A stretch of DNA of 64,000 bases from Lycorma delicatula (taxonomy: Eukaryota; Arthropoda; Insecta; Hemiptera; Fulgoridae), in contig NC_134462.1 in the NCBI RefSeq assembly GCF_047948215.1, positions 115,162,937 to 115,226,936 on the forward strand. Direction: 5' to 3'. The notes under the pieces were generated by a model. The model did not search any database. It saw only the letters and a list, made by a program, of their open reading frames with translations, and was not told the DNA's origin. The translations under genes were made by a program, and so were the position numbers. This document shows positions 11,738 through 23,739 of this stretch, one piece after another (within the stretch, counting starts at the first letter, position 1; each line of letters opens with the position of its first letter).

Positions 11738-14640
11738 AAATGTAGGTACTTTTAAAAAATATTAATAATATTAAGACCTTTTTATAAATAATAATAATTA
11801 TTTAGGTTACGAGGTACTTTTTAAAAATAATAATAATAATAATAATAATAATAACTACGTCTTAATAACCTTTATTAACAAATATATATTTAGCAAATTA
11901 CAAGAACTGTTGTAAAAATATAATTTTCAAATTTTTTTGTACAAAGAAAAAATTGAATGAACGATCAAATAAATAGACAACATTCATTACAATACTGAAA
12001 TTAATAACTCCGAAGGTTGGTCTCTAACTAAGAAGTATTTAGGTTAGTTTGGTAGTTTACTTTCTATAAGGTCGGGTAGTTTTTACCTTCTATAAAGTAC
12101 GGCGGCAAGTCCTTTCATAAAATTTTGATGTGAATAAGTACGAGAAGAAATAAGGTATAAGTGAAGAAAAGGGTAGATATTTAAAAGGAAGAACGAGTCG
12201 ATGTAGTAAGTGCAGCGAGCGTTGAATTTAACCTGCATCATAGCCTTCTAGGACGACGACAACGATGACGAAGGAGTAGACTTTCTTTTCCCGTCCTTTG
12301 GGACCATTCTTGCAAAGGAATAATAGGGCATTATTGGAACAGCCATTCATAGTCGGCCGCTCGAGTCCCGCTGTACCACCTCCTGCTCCTTCTCCTTCTC
12401 GTCCTTAGCCCTAAAAACCAACCGGTAGATTTTCCCTCCTCCTATTACCTTTGTTATGAGACTCGTTTGTTCTGGCACGCACTTTCTTAGCTTTTATTGA
12501 TTCTACCCTAGCCTGGCCTCCAGGAAAACAATAAAACCGACTGCTTTCCATTGTTTCCTGGAACCGCTTGGAAATAAAGACTTTCGTTCGGATGACTTAT
12601 CTAAAGAGCCGACTTTCTTACGTTATATTATAGCTGTGCAATATGCTCCAAAGAGACTGGTCTTATTATTACATAGTGAACTGCCACACCTAACTTAAAA
12701 ACCATTCACCAAAATTTACGATGTCTGTACAGAATTACTTTGAAATTATTAATAAATTCTTGTATTTAATAAAAATAAAAATAACCTACAAACAATAGTA
12801 AAGCAGTGAAACTAAGCGAGAAGTACTCTTTACTTATTTTATTACTTATAACTAGGATAGACAATAACTAATAACAAAGATTAATTAAAACTAATAATCA
12901 GCGAGATAAAAAAGATACTATGAATAGAATGAAATATTTTACAAAACCTTTTTATAATATTAGTAATTTTTTTTTTTTTTTAAACAAGATGAAAAGGTAG
13001 AATTAGTTCAAGAGGTCAAAGACGTCTAAGAAATAAGCTCTAACTGAAAAATAAAATTAAAATTTTTATGATTTTATGTTTTTTATCAAGAATTAAGTAG
13101 TTGTATTACAATTAAAGTACAAGGTAAAGTAAACGACAGAGCAAAAAAAAAAATAACAGTTTTAAAGAAGAATCTGGGTTGGATCTAGGATATTTATGAC
13201 AGGATGCAGATGAGGATTAGCCTGTATTTTCCCTCATGAAAATTCCTTAAATATCATTAATATTTCAACAACCTATATCTAAAAATTGTCAATAATTTAC
13301 AGTTATTTTAATCAAAAAACATGACCCTAAATATAACACATAAATATGTTCAAAATTAAACTTTAAGAATTTTGGTCTAATTTTTAATTCAATATTATAG
13401 AGATTATACAATATTATTATAACACAAAGAAATTATGAACGAAAGTAAAAGTACTTTTTTAACAAAAAAAAAATATAAAAAATTATTTACCAAATAATTC
13501 GCAATAGAAGCGTCCTTTTCCACATCTATATCTGCCCATACATTTTTGAACAGAATATGTATAAAAAAATATAATAATAACAAAAATATACATGTTAAGA
13601 TTTATACATGTTTAGTGACGCCCTCAATAAAACCAAACAAATAGTAAGGATGCAGTAATTTAAGTGATTCTCTCAACCTTAGCGTGGATCACAACCATTC
13701 GACGTCAAACGTAGAATAAAACCACGTAGTAAGAGAATTAAGAAAAAGGTGTAAAGATACGATAGTGAAGAAGATGCTCTATCCGCAGAATTAGTACTAA
13801 CAGTAAAGAAAATATGTCAACACGAAGAGAAAGGTCAAGGTTTCTCTAAATAATGAAGACCCAGTCAACTTAAAATTTTTCTGGAGATCAGAATATCATT
13901 TTATTCATCTGAATCAGTACAGAAAATTAACGATTTTACACCGATGAGCTCAAATATTTTTATAAAAAACTTCTTTTCAGAAAAACAATAATGCGCAAAC
14001 AAACTTAGAACAATTCTTAACGTTTCCTTAAAACAATTCTTCACGCGTTCGTGTAATTTGAGAGGAGGATATAATTAATTGTATGATTCTATTCTTTGTA
14101 GAAAAAGTCAAATTGAAAGTAAATAAGAGAATCTATGTAACAGAAAAGGTGAAAATGAGATAAAGGTTAAGATCGGAGTGTGAAACACGCAGGAAACTTA
14201 TGAATTTTTATTTTTAAGGAGGATGTTTACAAAGGATGGGCGATTTAAAGACGACATTAAAAGCATAATAGCACAATAAAGAAGAAATTTAATGAAAAAA
14301 AAAACAACGTAAGAGTAACTAAATACAGATTTTCTAATCAAAAATAAATTTTTCCATGTATTTACATGTTACAGCGCATTACATTATAGAAACACGTACA
14401 TTTACAGGCCAAAAAAAAAACAAAGAATGTAATATTTTGAAAAAGGGAGATAGAAAAATGATAAAAATTATACGGCAGTTCAAAGAGACAACGATTTTTT
14501 TTGACAATTTGAAGATAAAAAGAATCAAAATTTCTTAAGATGATCGTATTAGCTGGAGTGCTGTGTTAAGATTCAAGTTTAATTTCATGTTCTTTAAGTT
14601 TTATTATTAATGTGGAACTTTAAATTTTATTTAAAGAAGG
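11738..14640. other. No recognised gene; a GC-richer patch inside
   Basis: It has an (AAT)n run at 11827-11853 and an unassigned patch with more balanced base composition at about 12090-12640. That patch includes GACGACGACAACGATGACG and CGGCCGCTCGAGTCCCGC. It has no long open frame and no match elsewhere in the window. An unseen exon or regulatory DNA cannot be excluded. Confidence 0.45.
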
Positions 14641-14960
14641 ACTTTTAAATTTTAAAAGTCCCTCGGACAGCTATACTACACGGCTCCGGACGGCTGCACT
14701 CGGCTCAAAGCTTTACTTTACGCTGGCTCCTAGTAAAATAGTCGGTCTTCTGCCAGCCATCGACAATGACTCAACGTATGTTAATACAACATTGGTATAT
14801 ATAATGTTATTACAAGTTAAAATATTATAATACAATTAATTTACAATATAAAATAATAAAGACTATTATTTACTTAATTGAACCAGTAAAACAAAAAAAT
14901 TAGGATAATTAAACCTAACCAAGGTACTTCAGTAAGGTGGCAGTTATTCAACATTTTTAG

Positions 14961-15100
14961 TACTCCAGCCGCGGATATAATCTGCAATTTTGAAGAAACA
15001 TCATTTTAGTATTCCAGAACCTCGGATATAATTTGAAATTTGGAAAAATAATGATTTGGGTCTTCCAGAATCGCGGATATAATCTGAATTTCAAGAATCT
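14961..15100. repeat. Three tandem units of about 50 bp
   Basis: Units begin at 14961, 15010 and 15061. Each has the pattern T.(C/T)TCCAG followed by CGGATATAAT(C/T)TG and then a variable A/T-rich part. They lie just upstream of the BEL/Pao gag relic, where the untranslated leader or end of an LTR would be expected. Confidence 0.75.
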
Positions 15101-15294
15101 TAATATTCAACAAATTACTACAATAAAAGGGCTCGCAACGATTAGATCTACAACATTATTTCCGTAACATCGTTTTAATTTATTACATTTCACTTACAAT
15201 ATTTTATCATTTATGTAATATCATTCGATTCATTTCACATTTAATTTACTTTCTTAATAATTTACATTGTTAATTTAAATTATTAGTATTATCA

Positions 15295-16471
15295 TGGAGA
15301 GGCAACAATTAATTAGACAAAGAGGGTTAGTAAAGGTTGCCGTAAGTAGGATTGGCACATTCACTCACAATTATGATCCTCCACAAGGTGATATTCCTAC
15401 CCTACAAATTAAAATATGAAATGTTCTTCAATTGCAAAGCAAATATGACGTCAATCAATCAGAAATTAAATTGGAATTTGTTGATGAGATTTTAGATTCG
15501 GATCATATACAAATAGAAGAAGACTTGTGTACTATCGAGTTCAAAGTGCAACATTTAATAAAATAATAGTAAAAAATCATATAATCAAAAATTTAGTTCA
15601 AATAAAAAACTTAAACAAACTAAAACCCATTAATATAGCTTTATTTAGAGATAATGTATTAGACTGACAGCACTATTTTAATATATTTAATGATTTACTA
15701 CATAATAGAAATGATTTATCTAATATACAAAAATTACATTATTTAGATTCAAATCTGAAGGATGAAACCTTAGCGATTATTAAAAATTTACCAATATAAC
15801 TAATGAAAATTATATTATTGCTCTAGGATTATTAAAAACGAGATTTGATAAATATATAATTGTATTTATTAATGCTAAATGCATTTTAAGGTTAAATTCT
15901 ATAAAAAGAGAATCGGTAGATACTTTATCAAGATTTATTAATGAAATTTCCTTATATGTGAATTCGCTTGAAGCAATGCAACTTCCTGTAAACAAATATA
16001 AATTTATTGTCGAATTTCTAACATCAAAAATGGATTATAATACTTCAAGATTATGGAAGGAAAAGTTGTCAAATGAAAGATTTCCCACCTTCAAAGGTTT
16101 TATCGAATTTCTTAATCGGAGAAGACAAATTCTAGAAAATATTAATGCATTCACTTCAAACACGCAAGCGAAAACCGAAAACGAAACCAAAGAACAGCGT
16201 TATAACAATACAAAAAAAAAATCTTTTAAAACGATTTACTTTAAATTCTAATAAACAATTTAAAGGATATAATGTTAGTTATTATTCAAAATTAAATTCT
16301 AAGCGATGTTTGTTTAGCAAGTCAAACCATCATTTACAACAATGTAAGGAATTCTTAAATTTGTCCATCAATGAACGCAGAGACTTTTTGGGGCATAATA
16401 ATTGTTGTTTAAATAACGGCCATTCTATTAATGGGTATTACTCAAAAAAAGTTATCTACTATTTGTACTAA
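15295..16471 (+). pseudogene. BEL/Pao LTR-retrotransposon gag relic
   Basis: The frame starts MERQQLIRQRGLVKVAVSRI and meets a TGA, likely once CGA, after about 40 codons. It resumes with a coiled-coil-like acidic stretch (EIKLEFVDEILDSDHIQIEE). The DUF1759-type capsid block follows: NIQKLHYLDSNLKDE, then IIKNLPI and, after a frameshift, NYIIALGLLKTRFDKYI. ISLYVNSLEAMQL and FLTSKMDYNTSRLW come next. A frame change near 16240 leads to a decayed zinc-knuckle region: CLFSKSNHHLQQCKEF, then NNCCLNNGHS. No protease, reverse transcriptase or matching LTR pair was found, so only the 5' part survives. Confidence 0.75.
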
Positions 16472-16599
16472 AAAGATAATACACTCGTTCATATGGAAAA
16501 AATTAATAATTCTAGTTTAGATAGCAAGAAGCCTGAAAATGAAAATAAATAAAATTAAAAAAAATAAATAAAAATAAATGATGAGACGAAGGAAAACAA

Positions 16600-17830
16600 T
16601 ACTTGAGGAAGGAAGCACCTACATAAGAACAACATATCGCGTCTAGGTCTATTTGGATAAGCTCCTGGTTAAGAATAAGGCGATTAGAATTAGCTCCCCA
16701 GACGACACAACTTGTTGCGGTGGTAGGCCGCAGGAAAATACGCCAAATAGGTACAAACGTTGAGGAGTACGTATTGGGATGATGCCCCACATAAAATATC
16801 TGGATGCACAGCCGGGACAGCTCATCAAACATTTGGAAGAAATCTCAGCGAAGGCGGATTACTGGGGTACCTTATGGATCCAAATGGGAACCGAGGGCTG
16901 CAAAACATAAGCTTCTGATGACGGCCGCCGTAGCTATAATTTTATGTGCTATACCGATATGATGCAGTTCATTAGACAAGAAAAGAAATGCGAATCGATT
17001 GACCTCACTGCAAAGGAGAACTACATTAAAGATAACGACAGCGAGTAGAACAGTGTCGGCAGCAGCGGCGAGTGTGTTGGCAGGAATGCCTCCCATTCAT
17101 CTTATAGCCCAACACAGGAAAAGAATACACGAGAGTATGATAAGAGAGGACCCTAAAACCCCCCTATGGCAACAGTGGCTTAGGATGAGACACACACTGG
17201 AACATGAACACGAAGAATGATACCACGATTAGAGCCGTGACTGGGAAGAGGTCGTGGTGATGAGAGTTATTATGTTGCACAGCTTCTCTCCGGCCATGGA
17301 GAATTTGGTGAGTATTTACACCGATTTGGGAAGCGATAGATGCCCAAACTTAATAATTATAACTTTATATATTGTAGCCTACATTCACCTTACCATACAT
17401 TTTATGAATGTGACAGATGAATTGGATGTAAAGAGAGAGCAGGCCTTGGATGGATAACGCCCGAAAACACTGTAAGCTATATAATACAAGGGGCGGTAGA
17501 ATGGAAGGTTATAGTCAGATTGGCCACAGAAATTCTTCAGTTTAAAGAAATAGAGTTTCGTGACTGGAGCAGGAAACAGCAAGTATAAAAAAAGGGGAAG
17601 AGAAAGACCGAGACTCGGCTACTAGGGGGGATCTGGGAACGGTATAGCCGGACGGGTTTCCTCCCTGGTAGCTTGAGGCAAGCAAGAGGCATGACCTACT
17701 TCCGGCCTACTGTGGGGGGCCCGCGAACGGCATAGCCGGGCTCGGTCACCCCGCCTCAGTGATTTGAGGCAGGCGAATCAGGTTAATGAAAGATCCGCCC
17801 CGCTGAGTTGAGAATTGGTTGAATGCCGAT
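16600..17830 (+). pseudogene. R1-type LINE relic: C-terminal part of the RT protein and 3' end
   Basis: Fragments in several frames match the region after the polymerase core in R1/LOA-type non-LTR elements. They are IKYLDAQPGQLIKHLEEIS (16790s), then KTALKITTASRTVS-like sequence (17010s) and VLAGMPPIHLIAQHRKRI (17077-17130). A QQWLRMR segment corresponds to the usual W..RW, and HGEFGEYLHRFGK (about 17297-17335) follows. The frame is broken by stops and shifts. The GC-rich end at 17610-17830 looks like a 3' untranslated region. It holds an imperfect duplication of about 85 bp, with GAACGGTATAGCCGG at 17637 and GAACGGCATAGCCGG at 17724. Confidence 0.75.
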
Positions 17831-19756
17831 CCGACCATGAAAGCAGGAGAAAAAAAAGGTCTATTTGGAAACACTAAGAAACAAACATTCCAGAAGCGTC
17901 AGAAGCTTCACAAAGTGATTCATAAATTTATAAAAAAGTACCACTTAGGCGATTTCCCGTCTTACTTTGATGATTCGATGTTAATTATTTCTCTTTGTTT
18001 CTATGTGTGCTATCCCAAAGGACAAAATTGTGTTGGTCTGACAATACATCCACCACCGTCTGATACATAAAATTATATCTTAGGTGAAAATTTGCAAAAG
18101 AATTATGACAGCGAACTAATAGAATTACAGATCGTTTAAATTACGGGAAAAAAAGATAAACCTCCAGGTAAAGTAATGGGAATATAACGGTGAGGTAGTC
18201 TCTAAGTAATCTTTTATCTTGTCCAAATAATTGAATGATAAATTAACGTACAAAACGTTATTGAATATAATGCAATTCAACATTTTTTTAAAATAAATGT
18301 AGACGAAAGGTATGTGGTATCGTATTATACATTTTAAAAAAGTATGATGAGTTAACTAACGAGAAATAAATAATTTAAATAAAAAGTCAGCTATTTTATT
18401 ACATTATAGTAAAGGTAGTTATAATTTATTAGTACAATAAATAGTACTTTTTTTTCGGCAAACTTAATAAATTGTCTAATTTTAATTAAAATAAATGTAT
18501 TAGTGCAAAATCGTTAACAACAACTGGATGGAATTCTTTCAAGTTTCCTTATGTACGTTTATTTGTTTTTTATTCTTTTTGCATCACAACTACGTGACTT
18601 GAAATGACGATTATGGCCTGTGCCTATAATAATACTCTACTTTTAAAGTGACATGAAAGTCGTTAATATTTCAGTTGAACGAACAGCTTGCTATAGTATA
18701 GCAATTACTTTTCCACACTTGAACGTGCACCGTTTTTTTTTTTTTGCATTTGTTTAAAAAGCAATGATGTTTATAAACTAAATTGGTTGTATTAATTGTT
18801 TTCCATCTTATTGTAAAATTTATAAATTGTAACCATTTACATTCATAACGATAAATTTCTTTTATTTTTTATTTCCTAGCAACTGTTCGGAATTCGTTAC
18901 TCGAAAATGGTAAAGAATATGTTAAAGTAAATTCGTATGTTTGAAAGTAACTTCATGCAATCACTGCCAAATTGTTATTATATATTTTAGATTAAAACAT
19001 TCAAAAATATCACCAACAAACCCACGAATATGCAAACACATACACGCGCGCGCGCGCATGTATAAAAAGTGAATTTAAGAAGTATCTTCTAATTCTGCTT
19101 CCCAATCTCGGCTTCGCCTTATACGTCTTAAGTCATTAATGTTATTGTTCATCAATTAAATCATACCATGGAAATGCACATTTGTTTAGATCCCGGAAAA
19201 TCAGCTTAGACTTAGCAGGATATGTATACATCCAGACAACCAGAAATGAAAAAGTAAGGACCAGTAGAAAGGAAAATGGATAGTCATTGATAAAGAATAA
19301 GCTATCAATTTAATAGATACTACATTATGTAAATAACCTGTTCTAAAAGATAGTTCAAAGTACTTTCCAGCCGGTAAACGTGTATCCAGTCCACAATTCT
19401 TCGGGATACTGGAGTATGCAGGTTGGAAAGAAACATTATACATCAATAATTCTGTGTTGATCAGCACATATATGCTGTAACAAAAATATATTCTACTTTA
19501 GAAATGAAAGAGCCGCCTGAAAAAAAAGTAATGTGATCCTAAAGTATCATTAGGCCAACCCAAAATTACATGTGGTGTACAAGTAGCATATATTTATAAT
19601 AGTCAACATAAAATCATTGACTAGTAATGTTCCCCTCCGAACCTGATACTGGAATATCTGACACTCCTAATACTCCTGATACTCCCTAAAGACACTCCAA
19701 TATTTCGAGAGATTTTGGATGGAATATGCATCTATTGACTGGAGAGAGCCTTGAAT
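17831..19756. other. No recognised gene
   Basis: The frame 17819-18070 begins in the LINE end. Its later part (YHLGDFPSYFDDSM) matches no family I know. The rest is AT-rich. Confidence 0.4.
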
Positions 19757-19776
19757 TTATATATATATATATATAT

Positions 19777-19818
<42 letters not shown>
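19757..19818. repeat. Compound microsatellite (AT)n(AC)n
   Basis: About 10 AT units followed by about 17 AC units. Confidence 0.95.
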
Positions 19819-19979
19819 TAGTACGAATGCTCTCGTATGCGGAATACTAGTATAGTGTTTTCTATATAACATGTATTCACAACACTAGTAAGAATATTAT
19901 ACGACTGTGGATGTTATAAGAATATTATACCAGATGGGTACCTTTTAAAAAAAGGATATATTCGGATCAGGATCAATTA

Positions 19980-20490
19980 TGATGTTTCACAGAGTTCAGC
20001 ATTGGGGCCAATACTGAGGAATATTACGTATGACGAAGTCCTGTCCATCGCGCTTCACATTCGGGTTGCTCTTACCGAGTTCGCCGACGACTTGGCACTG
20101 TTGGTGATGGCGAAGTCGAAACGGGCGATGATGAACACTGGCTTCATAAATAGATCGGGCTTCATCTTTCGCCGGAGAAAATCCAACTGGCACTAGTCTC
20201 AGGTAGGCGTAAGCTGACTCCCATTTCATTTACAATTGGTACCACGGTAGTCCACCCTACACCCTAGTGTAGTGGTAGTCCAGTACAGGAGTAGTCCTGC
20301 AGTGAAATATCTCGGGGTGTGAATAGACAAGAATTCCACGTAGAATAAGTGTTAACAAAAAACGAAAAACCGGCTACCACGACCGGTCGGGTAATGGCCA
20401 ACATCGCGGGTCCTCGCACATCGAAGCGGAGGGTCTTCTCTCTGGTGTGCTTTAGAAAGTACTCTATGGAGGACAGAAAACTGCGATTGC
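19980..20490 (+). pseudogene. R1-type LINE relic: reverse-transcriptase catalytic segment
   Basis: The translation SALGPILRNITYDEVLSIAL, then VALTEFADDLALLVMAKS, is the RT domain from the QGS..GP motif to the FADD catalytic motif. A broken piece follows with PLTP-like and VKYLGV sequence, where R1-type elements have KYLGV.ID. Stops are present. The fragment covers RT sequence upstream of that in 16600-17830, so the two could be complementary pieces of one element family in separate positions. Confidence 0.75.
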
Positions 20491-20494
20491 TGCT

Positions 20495-20880
20495 ACTACA
20501 GCGAACGAACTCTTACGGGAATACGTGAAGTCAGCCTACAGATCGAAATCCCGGGATATTCCAATTCACAGCGCCATCTTGCTTCACGATAACGAGCGGC
20601 TCCACACCGCTCATTTAACGAGCGAGACACTCGTCAAACTTAACTCGAACATGCGGCCTACAATTTCAGTTTAGTCCTTGCGATTATCATTTGTTCGGCC
20701 CGCTCAAGGGAGCATTAGGGGGACATAATTTTGGGACCGATGATGAGGTTGAAGAATTTTTTACGCAATTGGTTCCAGCACAACCGAAAAAAAATCTACG
20801 AAAAGGGTATTCGAAACCTTCCAAAAAGCTGGGAAACGAGTGTGGATGTTCATGGAAACTGTCGTGAAGATTTAATATTA
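20495..20880 (+). pseudogene. Mariner transposase C-terminal relic
   Basis: AILLHDNERLHTAHLTSETL carries the second catalytic Asp of mariner. A frameshift leads to CDYHLFGPLKGALGGHNFGT with the third catalytic Asp. Another shift gives LRNWFQHNRKKIYEKGIRNL, the usual C-terminal helix block. The N-terminal half and the inverted ends were not found. It abuts the R1 relic to its left with almost no gap. Confidence 0.8.
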
Positions 20881-21404
20881 ATTTTGTCAATTTTGTTTGT
20901 AAATAAACTATTTCTGCGGACAGATTCTCATTTATATTTGAACTACCCTTTAAAAGTGTAATATATAAAATATATAGTTATGAATATATTAATACAACAG
21001 TTGATTTATTGTTTTATACATTAAAATTATTTTATATTTATAACTATTTTCAATTTGGTGGGGCGACAAAAAATAAGCTTCTTATTCTATGTTTTTACAT
21101 TCTCTTATTAATTTATATCTGGTAAACGGTAAATTAAAACTTTCTTTTTGTAACTGTTGTTAAACGTATATACTCGTACTATTACTGTTAACACACCTAC
21201 CTCCATGGCTGGTTACATCTTTGCCTTACCGGGAGATTCTGAATTTGAATCACAGTCATGTTTGAAATCTTTTCTCACACGGTACAAAAATTTATTTGTC
21301 ATTTATCATACAAAATGTAACTGTAAATGTGAAATCAGCGTATAGTTGTTTAAGACTAAATGAAAATGAATAGTATAAGTTAATATATTGTTCAGAGAAA
21401 CCTG

Positions 21405-21660
21405 CCGCATCAGTCTAGTGCTTAAATTCCTCAACGCAAAATCAACTGATTTTTGAAGTCAAGATTTCTAAGATTAGTTTTCCTTGCAAAGGCAGTAAAT
21501 TTAAATGTTAGTCTACAGATACAGGTGTTTTTTAGCGGATGGGTTTCAGTTAACCACACGTTTCAGGAATGGTCGACCTGAGTCTGTTCCAGACTTCATG
21601 TTTACCGGTACATTTACATTGCAGCGACGTCAGGACTGGCACGCCGATAGTGGTAACTGC
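21405..21660 (+). repeat. SINE family 2, degraded copy
   Basis: TGATTTTTGAAGTCAAGATT, GATGGGTTTCAGTTAACCA and CAGGAATGGTCGACCTGAGT match the body of the copies at 11419 and 54985. A short GA-rich tract follows at about 21688-21712. Confidence 0.7.
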
Positions 21661-22688
21661 ATTTGCCTATACACACACACACAGTGAGAGAGAGATAGTG
21701 GGAGAGAGAGAGAGGCTGGCAGACAGAGACGCGGCAGTAGCTGGAAAACTGGTTGCAGAAAACAATAATATTGTCGAGTGACTGTACATCACGTTAATAA
21801 GTGCTTCAATACATTTTAATAAAACAGAGACATTCATACAGAAAATATATTATTAGATTAATGAATGTGATAAAGCAAATGATAATCATTAATTTATTAT
21901 TGTGTATGTCGTAATCTAAATTCATATACTATGGATAATGAATTTTAACCCAAATATTAGTATCTTAATTACGATGAACAATCGCAATTATTTTTCTTTT
22001 TTATTATTACCAGATTATTGTAATTATATTAATTAAAAAGGATTCATACAGGATATAATTACTGAAAATGAAAAAATAATACAGAATAACATAAACTAAA
22101 CACAATATTAAAAACAGCAATATTTACATTCAAAAATGTAATTCCATATAAATATCATTGTAATTAAGAGTTGTGTTTTATTCATTTTTAGCATACTGTA
22201 TAATATAAAACGTAGCTCAAACCTTTCTGCTATTTCAATTTGTCAAAACGAATATATACACAAATCATTTTATTGTAAAGCTTGACGTTCAATATCAAAG
22301 TTTCATGTTTTAACTGTTAAATTTATCCGCTCACAATTGTACTTTGAATACTTTACTAAAAACAATAAATAAAACAAAAGATGAACAAAATATTTTTCCG
22401 CTTTGTATTTTAATTAAGTAAAAAATTCAATTCCGTATAATAATGAAAACAAATAAATACCACGCTTACTTAAGAGAGAAACACTACTTTAATTAAAATT
22501 TACTTTCATATTAAACATTTTAAAGATTCTTACAAGTAAAACATTGCAATATCGTCAATTGATACACCAGATATGAAATAACTATAATTTTTTTTACAGG
22601 ATATATTCTTACTAAAAATAAATTATTACAGAACAAATTCGATTGTAATACTTATTCCTTAATGTATTTTTTATATATACTCGTATAT

Positions 22689-23009
22689 GAATGTTAAAAC
22701 TCAGATGGGTGGATAAAGTGATAAATGAAGAGGTATTGCGGCAAATAGATGAAGAAAGAAGCATTTGGAAAAATATAATTAAAAGAAGAGACAGACTTAT
22801 TAGCCACATACTAAGGCATCCTGCAATAGTCGCTTTGATATTGGAAGGACAGGTAAAAGGAAAAAATTGTGTAGGCAGGCCACGTTTGGAATATGTAAAA
22901 CAAATTGTTAGGGATGTAGGTATACTGAAATGAAACGACTAGCACTAGATAGGGAATCCTGGAGAGCTGCATCAAACCAGTCAAATGACTGAAGACAAAA
23001 AAAAAAAAG
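22689..23009 (+). mobile_element. RTE/craniofacial-like LINE, short 5'-truncated copy with target duplication
   Basis: This is a second copy of the family at 4628-5197, closely similar in protein (LRWVDKVINEEVLRQIDEER, then GRPRLEYVKQIVRDVG). It lost about nine bases at 22920 relative to the first copy, which shifts the frame before the shared end EMKRLALDRESWRAASNQSN. The tail is a run of A at 22997-23008. ATACTCGTATAT occurs at 22677-22688 and 23010-23021, a 12-bp target duplication. Confidence 0.87.
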
Positions 23010-23739
23010 ATACTCGTATATATATCTACAATATGATTTAGCTGAATGGTTGGTAATTTTCATTTTATATATATGATAAGATTTTTCTAGCATACATTCA
23101 AGCTAGACTAGCAAAGTAGTTGATCTGTAGAATACTTTTTCTATCTCAGGTAAAGATATCCGGAGGTTCTGAGGGAATGAGGGCAAAGTAGATTTTCCAC
23201 TTCTTTGGTAAGACCAATGACACTCCGTTTGGTGAGATTATTTTTCTGGTATTTATAAATTCTTCAGTGAACAGTTCGTGCCCTTATCACCAACAAACTC
23301 TTCTATTTTCCTTCCGGATGACAGTTTTTGTAGATTTTGGGTAGATGATCATTAAATCCGTAGTAAGGACGGTGAATTTTTTTCAGTTACCAAGTCTGGT
23401 CTTTATGTGGCTTTACATATAAATGTTAATGTTATAGTTTCCTATTTGGTTGCTGTTCAAGGTCCATCCTTTGGCTGAAATGTATATCGGATAAAGCTGG
23501 CGATTTTAATATTTCCTAATGCATTACAAAACTTTTAAGTGTAGTGTTGTTCATCTTGGGCTACGATTCTGTGGCTAAATCATTCTTTCTCAATACCCAC
23601 CCACTTTTCATTTTGGTTTTCTTGGCATTTCTTTCATTACCCTAAAGCATAAGACCGAATTTCTGTACCACAAACGGCTACTGAGCCTCGAAAGAGTTTA
23701 GAGATCAGTGTCCTAAATAGGTCCTAGAGCTTACCTAAC

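Noticed and set aside
13495..13565. Minus-strand reading resembling a short exon (VWADIDVEKDASIAN)
   Set aside because: It is too short and without confirmed splice sites or homology.
15295..16471. Endogenous virus of the Errantivirus type
   Set aside because: The gag pattern is BEL/Pao-like, and there is no envelope gene or other viral protein.
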